64,000 bases of DNA from Dipteris shenzhenensis (lineage: Eukaryota > Polypodiophyta > Polypodiopsida > Gleicheniales): assembly GCA_047967505.1 (NCBI GenBank), contig CM106538.1; one strand, 5' to 3'. The notes under the pieces were generated by a model. The model saw only the letters and a program-made list of their open reading frames with translations, ran no database searches and had not been told where the DNA came from. Shown one piece after another: positions 48,897 through 58,553 of the stretch. The position numbers were made by a program, and so were the translations under genes. Each line of letters begins with the position of its first letter. Within the stretch, counting starts at the first letter, position 1.

Positions 48897-48987
48897 GCAT
48901 TAAATACTATTTTTGCTCTAGTGTCATGCACATCTGTAAAAAAACACGAGCCTGCTATGTATGTTATCCAATCAAGCACTTATGGGA
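48897..48987 (-). repeat. satellite, inverted fragment
   Basis: Directly after TTTGCACAC of a forward monomer the sequence turns over into the reverse complement of the AAATAGTATTTAATGCTC subtype. This makes a head-to-head junction near 48896. The fragment ends at the captured gag. Confidence 0.9.
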
Positions 48988-49455
48988 TGGCACACTCCCT
49001 TCCTCCTCCCCTAGTTTTTTCTCTTTCACTATCCCTAACTTTGGAGAGTTTGAGAAACTGAACGGGACCAACTACCCGATCTGGAAGGTGAAAATCCGGA
49101 GCCATTAAGTGGCTCGGAAGTTGTGGAAGCTGACAACGGGAGTGGAGGCGAAGCCGGAGGACATGGTGGATAGGCAAGGGAAGATGTTCATGACTGTAGA
49201 CAGAGAGGAGCTCGAAGCTTGGAAAGACAGAGATGCCCATGCTCTGGCATTAATCGTAGGGACTACGGCGGACTCTATTCTTCCACATATCCAGATGGCC
49301 GAGACGTCGGTAGAGGCATGGGTCACTCTGAAGTATCTATACGAGATGGGCAACACCTCTCGGATTTTGCTTCTTCAACATCAACTCTACAACCTTGATA
49401 TGGAAGGAGATACGGTACATAGCTACGTGATGAAGGTTAAGGTGGTGAGGGATCA
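48988..49455 (+). pseudogene. captured gag fragment of another Copia family (F)
   Basis: About 465 bp of GC-richer sequence reading FGEFEKLNGTNYPIWKVKI, one TAA, then a long open frame with LEAWKDRDAHALALI, EAWVTLKYLY and SYVMKVKVV. This is the N-terminal two-thirds of a Copia gag (UBN2/DUF4219 type) but distinct from families A, C and E. Both sides are inverted satellite. The right joint shares the bases GATCAA with the satellite, suggesting microhomology-mediated joining. No LTR or primer site accompanies it. Confidence 0.8.
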
Positions 49456-50512
49456 ACCAAGCATAAAACACCGTTTTTGCCTTAGTGTCATGCACAACCA
49501 TGAAAAAACACGGCCCTAAGTGTGTTAATCAAACAAGTACTTATTGGATGGGGGCTCCACTTTTCACGCAAGTCCATTTTAACTAGGTTGAGATGCATGC
49601 AAAGTATTGTCACCATCGGATATGCTTTGCATGATCAATTACGCATTATACAACGTTCTATCTGTAGTGATATGCACATCTGCAAAAAAACACGCCCTTA
49701 GGTATGTTATCTGACCAAGTACGATGGGTGTGCCTCTTTGACAAAATTTCAATACCACCTAGGTTAAGTCATAGGAAAAGTATTGTTCCCATCGGATATG
49801 CTTTTCATGGTCGATCGAGCATTAAATACTATTTTTGCTCATGTCATCCACATCCATAAAAAAAACACGCTGCTAGGTGTGTTATCCGATCAAGTACTTA
49901 TGCGATGGGAATGCCACTTTTCATGTAAGTCAATTCCACCTGGTTGAAGGTGTGTGCAAAGTATTGTGCCCATTGGATATGCTTTGCATTGTGGATCAAG
50001 CATAAAACACTGTTTTTGCCTTAGTGTCATGCACAACCATATAAAAACACAGCCCTAGGTGTGTTATTCAAACAAGTACTTATCGGATGGGGGCTCCACT
50101 TAGCACGCAATTCCGTTCCAACTATGTTAAGGTGCATGCAAAGTATTGTCACCATCAGATATGCTTTGCATGGTCGATCATGCATTATACAACATTTTTT
50201 CCCGAGTGATATGCACATCCACAAAAAAACATGCCCTTAGGTGTGTTATCTGACCAAGTACTTATCGGATGGGTGTGACTCTTTTAGAACATTCCAATGC
50301 CACCTAGGTTGAGGCATACAAAAAGTGTTATGCCCATCGGATATCCTTTGCAGGATCGATCAAGCAATAAATACTATTTTTGCTCTAGTGTCATGCACAT
50401 CCATAAAAAAACACGCTGCTAGGTATGTTATCCAATCAAGCACTTATGGGCTGGGAGTGCCACTTTGCAACTTGGCGTGTCCATCTGATGAGTACTTGAT
50501 CAGATAACTTCT
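49456..50512 (-). repeat. satellite, inverted arm
   Basis: About six monomers in reverse orientation. The ATTGTCACCATC word recurs at 49606 and 50145 (539 bp), so the trimeric order persists on this arm too. It ends near 50512 in AT-rich sequence. Confidence 0.93.
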
Positions 50513-50755
50513 CCCACAAATAAATTAAGTACTAATTAAAAATTATAATAAATGAGTAGATTATTAAAAAGAGACTAATATTTATGTAATTGTTGCTACT
50601 ACAGCTTGCTTGTGAAGGACTCTCACAAAGGAGATGGCTATAGATTTTGGTCCAGGGATGGATGTGATTTTATGTAGCAAAAGAGAAGTAGTTGCATTTG
50701 CTACAATCCATGATAGTGATCCCGATTCAGTTTGCCACTCTCAAAGACTTGGTGC
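50513..50755. other. unassigned spacer between satellite and element D polymerase
   Basis: AT-rich then mixed sequence with no resemblance to the satellite or to element A at the corresponding place. No gene is present. Confidence 0.4.
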
Positions 50756-51639
50756 ATTTAATAAGAAGAGAGTTTGAAATGACAGACCTCGGACTGATGC
50801 ATTTCTGTTTGGGGATTGAAGTTTGGCGAGAGCCGAAACAGATCTTCATTTCACAGCTGAAGTATGCTGGAGAGATACTGAAGGCATTTGGCATGGCTGA
50901 GTGCAACATAGTTGGTACCCCTATGGAGGTTGATGTGAAGCTCTCAAACCAGGATTCATCACCACTGGTGGACGAAGCGAAGTACAGAAGACTTGTGGGC
51001 AGCTTGATTTACTTGTGCAACACACGGCCGGACATTAGCTTTGCAATTGATGTACTAAGCAAGTTTTCCAATAAGCCCCGGGAGAACCATTGGACGGCAG
51101 GGATGCGGGTGCTGAAATACATCAAAGGCACATTTGATTATGGCATCACCTATACCAAGGGCAACATCTTGACCGGATTCTATGACTCAGATTGGGCAGG
51201 AGATGTGGACAGTAGGAGATCAATGACAGGTTATTGTTTCTCATGTGGATCTGGAGCTGTGTCATGGGTCAGCAAGAACCAACCCACAGTTGCTCTTTCT
51301 TCTACTGAGGCTGAGTACAAATCTGCACGCTTTGCTTCTTGTGAGGCAGTGTGGTTGAGGAGGATTTTAGGGGACATGGGTGCAGTGTAGAACAAGCCTA
51401 CGTAGTTATCATGTGACAATCAGAGCTGCATGGCGATTGCAAAGAACCCGATGTTCCACGCTCGCACAAAACACATTGAGATTCAATATCACTTTGTACG
51501 TGAGCTCATCATGGATGGAGAGGTCGACTTGGTGAACTGTCCGACTACAGAGAATGCTGCGGACATCTTCACGAAGGCTCTTGGAAGAGACTTGCTGGAG
51601 AGGCATCTTCATCGAGTTGGCATTGGATCGAAAAAGTAA
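50756..51639 (+). pseudogene. element D reverse transcriptase C-terminus and RNase H
   Basis: Starts just after where YVDD would be (EFEMTDLGLMHF), so the polymerase active site is absent. It runs through the connection region (FSNKPRENHW), RNase H with YDSDWAGD and STEAEYKSA, and the end ARTKHIEIQYHFV. TAG codons at 51388 and 51403 replace glutamine; element A shares the first and keeps CAG at the second. Frame and order are otherwise good over about 290 codons. Confidence 0.9.
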
Positions 51640-51669
51640 GTTCACTTGCAGGTGGACATTGAGGGGGGG

Positions 51670-52037
51670 TGTTAGATATCAATGCTCCACTCTCATGTAA
51701 CTACGTGGGAACCAGCTAACTCTACTTGTAAGCCCCCCATATGAGGAGAAGGCATTTGAGTAGCTCGGTTATCCGGTAGGTCTTGGTTTGGACACCAGAT
51801 GGGGGCCATGTGTGGCCTGATGGCTGGATGGCTTCAGATAGAGTTAGCACACCGCCAACTAGGCTACATGCAAGTGCGGGAAGGCATCCGTTGACTAACC
51901 GCATTGAGGGTATATGGAGCATTTCCCGAGGCAGCCCACTCTCGGGTTGTGTTTGATTCTCTATATTATCTGGTTTTCTCTCTTGCGTACGAGATCCTAT
52001 TATCTGTTGAGCACAGACGTTGTATTATTTTCTTACA
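51670..52037 (+). repeat. element D 3' LTR, internally deleted
   Basis: 368 bp against 724 bp for the 5' LTR. The first ~280 bp and last ~90 bp are present and the middle ~356 bp, including the TATA box, is gone. A polypurine run GAGGGGGG precedes it. Confidence 0.92.
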
Positions 52038-52665
52038 TTTTATTTACAAGCCTATTTCTTTCTCAACCATAGCTTTAAAAGCTTTGAAATGCCCAAACAC
52101 TTCACTTTTCTTTATCACCCAAAATTTTCTATTATAGTCATCAATAAAAGTGACAAAATAATGACAGCCTCCAATAGATGCAACTTTAGTAGTCCACACA
52201 TTAGAGTGGAGTAATTCCAATGGCCTCTTACTCTCTTGAACATGTCTAGGAAATGGTTTCCTTGCCTGTTTTCGAAATTGACAGGCTTCACATACCTTAT
52301 GCATTTTTGCAACCTTGAACTTAGGAAATCCTACAACAATATTTTGGGCTTGCATTAATTTAAGTTGTACATTAACCCGACCAATGCGTTTATGCCAGAT
52401 ATCAATATCTGCAACTACACTGATCCCATGTGCAAACATTGCTGCACTCAATTCAGGCATGTCTGCATCCAACGTAAATGTCATGCCCTTCTTCTTCCCT
52501 TTTGCTATCAAGCGAGCTTTATTTTTCATCTCCTCAACAAAGCATCCATGAGGATTAAATCTGACCTGCAAGCCCTACTCAACCATTTGACCAACAGAAA
52601 CCAGGTTCTTGGTGATATTCGGGACATGAAATACATTAGACAGGTATTTCTTTTTCCCATCGTAC
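52038..52665 (-). pseudogene. element B integrase N-terminal region, inverted
   Basis: Minus-strand match to element C from GKKKYLS through the zinc site (CEACQF) and the start of the catalytic core (CHYFVTFIDD). TAG at 52577-52575 (minus) stands where C has CAG. The right breakpoint near 52666 joins it to plus-strand sequence of the polymerase part (GGTCTACCAG). Confidence 0.88.
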
Positions 52666-53962
52666 ATTGCATAGGTCTACCAGACTTAAGTATCCTGTGG
52701 ATAGGCTGAAATATAATGGATTTACAGCCATTCACTATGCCTATATGGTCAAAGTGATACATGAACCAGAACCCACTTCTTTTGAGCAAGCCATGGGAAA
52801 AGAAAAATGGGAGAAAGCCATGGATGAAGAAATGGATGCCTTGGAAGCAAATGCTACATGGGAATTGGTGCCTTTGCCTAAAGACAAGAATGCAATTGGC
52901 TGCAAGTGGATTTATAAGGTGAAGCACAATGTAGATGGTTCTGTGAGTAGATACAAGGCAAGATTAGTTGTCAAGGGGTGTGCACAAACATATGGCATTG
53001 TTTATGAAGAAACATTCAGTCCGGTTGCAAGGATGGCAATAGTAAGAGCAGTCATTGCTATGGCTGCATCAAAGGGATGGTCTTTACATCAGATGGATGT
53101 AAAGAATGCCTTCTTGCATGGTGATGTGCAAGAAGAGGTCTATATGGAGCAGCCACCAGGTTATGTTCATTTTGTTCATCCTGAGTTTGTTTGCAGTTGA
53201 AGAAAGCCTTGTATGGCTTAAAGCAAGCACCCAAAGCATGCTCTGACAAGATAGGACAGTGTCTTGTCACTATTGGCTTTTAGATTTCCAAGGCAGATTT
53301 CTCACTTTATGTGAGAAAAACAAAGAAAGGCATTATGCTGCTTATCATTTATGTTGATGATTTGATCATCGCAGGTGATAGTGATGAAGATATCATTCAT
53401 GTGAAAATGCTATTGAAGCAGAAGTTTGAGATGAAGGATTTGGGAGAGCTACATTATTTCTTGGGCATTGAGGTGATTAGATCCACAAGTGGGATATGGC
53501 TCTTGCAGAGGCAATATGGATTGGACATGCTGTCCAAATATGGGATGATAGGCCGTAAGCCTATTTCAGTTCCTTTGGAGCAAAATGTGAAGTTGAGCGT
53601 AGATGCAGGTGAGCTTCTAGAAGACCCTACTATGTATGCTAGAGAAGGAGTTTAGTAGAGGATGGAGTCACAATAGACTTCTCATGGAAATGAGAGAGCA
53701 AGAAATAGCCTACATTTGCTTTGTCGAGCATAGAGGCTGAATACAGGGGTGCAGCAATGGCTGCATGTGAGGCAGCTTGGTTGCATAAGCTACTTTATGA
53801 TATGCATCAGTCTATAGATGGGCCAGTTGTCATTTATTATGACAACATGAGTAGTATACACTTGGAAAATAACCCAGTCTATCATGCTAGAACAAAGCAC
53901 ATTGAGGTGCATTATCACTATGTGCAGGAGAAGGTTCTAGTAGGTCTTATTGATCTAGTTTA
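52666..53962 (+). pseudogene. element B reverse transcriptase and partial RNase H
   Basis: Matches element C from the start of reverse transcriptase (MVKVIHEPEPTSFEQAM) to YVDD at 53350-53361. A one-base loss near 53195 shifts frame. TAG at 53281 and 53706 are shared with C. About 330 bp between DPTMY (near 53637) and the RNase H motif are missing, and the copy stops at 53962 (LIDLVYI). Confidence 0.9.
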
Positions 53963-55393
53963 TATATAAATGAATGAAAAAGAAGATTAGGGTGGTTCTG
54001 CACCCACCAAAACTTGTGTGGCTCTTTGTCTCTCTCTCTCGCTCTCTCTCCCTCTTTTGTTCTTGCTTCCGTTGAGAGCACTCTCATGCTTGGCATGTGG
54101 CCTCTCTTATATTTTTGGAACACATGGACATGAGCCCACCTCTTTATATGACTCACTCTTCCTATTTTCTAAAACCCCAATAATATCCCATACACAAATA
54201 ACTCTCACCCCATACCAAGGTATTTATAATTCATACTTATGGTATTTACAATGATCCATTCCACTCATCCTCTCAATCCCATACAATATCTTAGAAAATA
54301 GAAATAAATGAGAGCCACTAGGCTATCACTTGATACTCAAACTCTTATCAAACATTGAAGAAAACAATACCAATGCCAAATAAATAATATCAATTTTTGG
54401 CATCACAGTGGTTTGGGGGGGGGAAGGTCCCTTGGTCAATAGGTCCTAAATGGACTTAAAGTCTAACTGAGTGAGACTAATTGACCTAACTCAGTTGACC
54501 TAACTAGCAGGTATACTAACTGGCACTTACACTAACCTACGTACTAGTTAGTACAGCTAACCTAAACGTCACAACCAATCTAACCTAGACCTGATTAGTC
54601 TAACTGTTAGTTAATTTAACCAAAAGGTAGTTTTCCTACCTAATTGTAGTTAACTAACCTAACTAACCAAATGTTAAACTAACCTAGAGTAATACTAACC
54701 TAACCTAGGTTAGTGATTAGGTTAGTTTTAGGGTTAGGTCCTTTTTTTTCCTTCACACACATAGCCAAGATGTGCATTATAATAGCTATACATCTTTCTA
54801 ATGGGACATAATTTTCTTTGTAGGGTTTCTACTTGAAGTATGCATGGCATATTACACATAGATGTAACCTTATGTGGAATTCTTATAGAGAAAGTCTACT
54901 CCTTTCTCACTATCATGGTGGGAAGGTGGATGCCTTCTAGATGTGGTTGCACATCTTGGGAAAGTTTACAATTTCACATCCTTAACAAGTGAGGTTTTCA
55001 TGATGGCCTCTCCTTGGCACAAGTTTTTGACTAATAAGCCCAATTTATTGCATAGCCTTGCTACACACTAGGGCCAAGGCAAGGAAAACAAATAAGTTCT
55101 TCCAAGTTTCACATTCCCACACACCATTGCATCAACAATTTGGGGGTTTAAATAAACTAGTGTCACTTAAATTCAAGACCTACCTTTTGCTAGTATCCAT
55201 AGACCTTCACAATAGTACCTAACTTGAGCAAAAAAAAAACTTGTAACTATAAATTAGTCTTGTTGAGCAACCAATGTGTTATGCTATTACAAGGCCACAA
55301 ATATATGGCATCATCTTTTGGACGTTTCCAAAAGTCTAATCACAAAAAGGTCTCAGCTTTCCATGCAGTTTAGAAGATATAGGTTCAAACTTG
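53963..55393. other. spacer between elements B and C
   Basis: No gene. Bases 54440-54745 are rich in CTAAC/AACCTA words on the plus strand, turning to TTAGGTTAG near 54715-54745. This is a degenerate short repeat, not a telomere array. Confidence 0.5.
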
Positions 55394-55398
55394 AAGAG

Positions 55399-55762
55399 TG
55401 TTGAGATATCGAGCTCCACTCGTGATATGCCAGGGTGACTGTTGTAAATTTATGTCACCGACTTGTTAGCTGCAGATGCGGTTGGTACACCACCCACGAA
55501 TAATAGCTGGATGATAGCTATCCTTATCTACTCTAGTTCGTGGCTCAGTTAGTATGCCACCTTAGTTAGTTTAGTTTGGTTTGAGACCCACATATAGGGT
55601 TCTTCTATTTCTTTGTACTTGAGTTCTTTTGGCTTTCACAACTAAGAAGAGGAAAACTGTTTTTAGCCTCCACCTATGTGTGTATTCCCCCATTGTGTAT
55701 GTGAGAAAGCCACAAGTGAGACTCCTTCCCTCTCTCCCACTATCTTCACATGGTATCAGAGC
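55399..55762 (+). repeat. element C 5' LTR and primer binding site
   Basis: LTR 55399-55750; primer site TGGTATCAGAGC at 55751-55762, complementary to initiator tRNA-Met. Confidence 0.96.
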
Positions 55763-56250
55763 CCTGTTCATGATAAGGAGCTCAAGAAAGCAAACCAAGT
55801 TCATGGTGTCCTGGTAAGAGGACTAGTGTTGCTTTCCTATTTCGAGTTTGGGAGCAAATCTTTGCAGGTAGCACAGCCAGAAGTGCAAGAGTGCACTGTC
55901 TCAGATTGAGATGCCCTTCGTGGTGTGGCAAGAGGGCAGTATCAATCGAGGCCATTTCGAGGCCCGTTTTGAAGGCGGAAGTTCTTCACAGGCACTCAGA
56001 AAACGGCACTGTTTTTGCTATGCGACCACTGCTCAGCTGGTCGGTGAAAAGTTGTCGCAGAAATCGCATCGTATGCCTGTGTACAGAGATATTGGAAGTT
56101 GCAGACTCATGCTTGTTGCCTGTTGATGCAAAATCGTCACTAGGAAGTGACTGTGTGGTCAAATACCACTTTCGTCAGTTTTGCAGATCTGCCCGTGTGA
56201 GGCAAAAGCTGTGTTTTTCACAGTGACAAAATATTTTGCAATGTTCTGTA

Positions 56251-57283
56251 ATGGCGTCAGATTCTCTTTCACAGATTGTCACGGAAAAGCTTGACAAGAA
56301 CAACTTCTAGGCATGGAAGTTTAGAATGACGAATTTCCTTATGGGAAAAGGCTATTGGGAGTTCATTATAGGAAATGAAGAAGAACCAATTCTTCCTAAT
56401 GTTTCCAATCAACAAGAAATGCAGGCATTTAAAGGATGGCATGAGAGAGCCAGAAAAGTTATGTACTGGCTGTCTATCAGTATTTCAGATTCTATGATTG
56501 TGCATATTCAGGATGCAAGTACGCCAAAGGAGGCATGGGATACTTTGGCAAAAATGTACAACACAAATACGCAAGCCAGGAAAATGTAGCTCAAACAGGA
56601 GTTGCACAATGTGCAGAGAGAAAATTTGAGCATAAATGACTACCACATGAAGGTGAAGAAAATTGCAGATGCACTTGCTTCCATTGGGTCGCCAGTGGGA
56701 GATGATGATCTAGTTTCTGTGACCTTGAATGGTCTAGGAAAGGATTATGCACAGTTCTAGACATCCATTGCCATCCGTGAAAAATTTCTTGATTTTGAAG
56801 AGTTGTTTGCTCTTCTAATTTCTGAAGAGCAGAGAAATGGGGGTGCATCTTCTTCAAGAGGAACTCCAAAAGAAATTGTCTTCTACTCAAATGTTGGAAG
56901 AGGTAGAGGCAGAGGTAGAGGAGGCCGATCTGTAGGCCGTGGTAGAAATTAGAATATGCAGCAAACTCAAGAAAACCAGTCCTATGGAGGAGGACGTGGT
57001 AACTCTAGAGGCAGGGGGAGCCAAAGAGGCCGTGGTGGATGGCAGAGAGGCCAAAATGCAAACAACAATGTTGAATGCTACTACTATGGTAAAATGGGTC
57101 ATATGGCTAAGGATTGCTACAAAAAGCAGAATGACATTATGAATGGAAAATTGCAGCAAGGTATTTATGCATCTTCTAGTAGACAGGGTGATGACAGAAA
57201 TGAGCATCTATTTATCGTGCAGCACATGACCAATTCTGTGACAAGTGCAGAAGAACAAAATGATGTGTGGTATGTTGACTCAG
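56251..57283 (+). pseudogene. element C gag
   Basis: Starts MASDSLSQIVTEKLDKNNF and keeps one frame throughout. Stops are all TAG: 56308, 56587, 56758 and 56950. Domains in order: gag core (GWHERARKVMYWLSISIS, then AWDTLAKMYNT), an Arg/Gly-rich stretch, and a knuckle CYYYGKMGHMAKDC in which the second Cys has become Tyr. A leader of about 490 bp separates it from the primer site. Confidence 0.93.
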
Positions 57284-58538
57284 GTGTGATGATACTGTAC
57301 ATCCTATTGTGCAGATTGGTAAAATTCCTTTGTCTATGCAGGATGGGAAAAAGAAATACCTGTCTGATGTATTTCATGTCCCGAACATCACCAAGAATCT
57401 GGTTTCTGTTGGTCAAATGGTTGAGCAGGGCTTGCAGGTCAGATTTAATCCTCATGGATGCTTTGTTGAGGATATGAAAAATAACGGTCGCTTGATAGCA
57501 AAAGGGAAGAAGAAGGACATGATGTTTACATTGGATGCAGACATGCTTGAATTGAGTGCAGCAATGTTTGCACATGGGACCGGTGTAGTTGCAGATATTG
57601 ATATCTCGCATAAATGCATTGGTCATGTTAATATACACCGACTTAAATCAATGCAAGCCCAAAATATTGTTGCAGGATTGCCTAAATTCAAGGTTGCAGA
57701 AATGCATAAGGTTTGTGAAGCCTGTCAATTTGGAAAACAGGCAAGGAAACCATTTCCTAGGTATGTTCAAGAGAGTAAAAAGCCATTGGAATTAATCCAC
57801 TCTGATGTGTGGACTACTAAAGCTGCATCTATTGGAGGCTGTCACTATTTTGTCACTTTTATTGATGACTTGAGTAGAAAAGTTTGGGTGTATTTTATGA
57901 AAAAGAGAAGTGAAGTGTTTGGGCACTTCAAAGCTTTTAAAGCTATGGTTGAAAAAGAAACAGGCCTGCAAATAAAATGCCTAAGGTCAGATGGAGGGGG
58001 AGAGTACCTCTCAAATGAGTTTGCAAGGTTCCTGCAGGAGCATGGCATAAAGCAGCAATATTCATGCAGTCATACCCCACAGCAAAATGGACTTGCAGAA
58101 AGGAAAAACAGGCATATTGGAGAGGTATCTCGGGCCATGCTAAATGAAAAAGATCTACCAGAGTATTATTGGGCTGAAGTAGTTGCTACAACAGTTTACA
58201 TAATGAACAGGACTCCCACTGCAGCAATACATGGCATGACGCCAGAGGAGATATATACTGGTAGGAAACCAGACATTTCTCATTTGAAAATTTTTGGTTG
58301 CATTGCCTATGTTCATGTGCCAAACGAGTTGAGGTCCAAGTTGGATCCAAAAGCTGAGAAGTGCATCTTTATTGGTTATTCTCTGCAGCAAAAAGGGTAT
58401 AGATGCTATAACCCTTCTTCTCGTAAGTTTACAGTGAGCAGAGATGTTGTTTTTCATGAGATGAGCAGCTGGTATAAACCAGTAAATGTGATGATTGATA
58501 TAGATGCACAAAATGGTAATGCTGCACAGAATTCATAG
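57284..58538 (+). pseudogene. element C integrase (protease deleted)
   Basis: The protease motif breaks off after VDSG: about 90 bp present in B are missing, shifting the frame. Integrase is otherwise intact for 409 codons, with the HHCC zinc site (HKCIGH ... CEACQFGK) and catalytic Asp at 57803-57805, Asp at 57990-57992 and Glu at 58098-58100. The last two are 35 residues apart, as in DD35E integrases. A TAG at 58536 ends the segment. Confidence 0.94.
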
Positions 58539-58553
58539 CAACAATCACAAAAT

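Larger units (their letters stand above)
37119..52037 (+). mobile_element. Copia element D, 14.9 kb, same family as A, enlarged by a satellite and other inserts
   Basis: LTRs start TGTTAGATATC at 37119 and 51670 and end TTACA. The five bases before (37114-37118) and after (52038-52042) are both TTTTA, and element B integrase sequence continues across the gap on the minus strand. The two ends therefore belong to one insertion event. Between them only the first ~200 bp of gag and the last ~0.9 kb of polymerase survive. The rest is element E, C-rich sequence, the satellite array and a foreign gag fragment. Confidence 0.92.
29860..53962 (+). mobile_element. Copia element B: old, LTR-less host copy, interrupted by A and D
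   Basis: Five separated pieces align in order to element C: leader 29860-30005; gag and protease start 35543-36574; an inverted integrase block 36575-37118 plus 52038-52665 (minus strand); and polymerase 52666-53962. Element A sits between the first two pieces and element D inside the inverted block. Both LTRs are missing: the left end starts just after where the primer site would be, and the right end stops in RNase H. The join at about 52666 also lacks the ~340 bp (C coordinates about 58515-58855) between integrase and reverse transcriptase. Confidence 0.85.

Noticed and set aside
42425-50512. CRISPR-like array
   Set aside because: Monomers of 182 bp are contiguous with no unique spacers, and the setting is a eukaryotic retrotransposon.
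54440-54745. Interstitial telomere
   Set aside because: The words are CTAAC and AACCTA, not the plant heptamer, and are too irregular.
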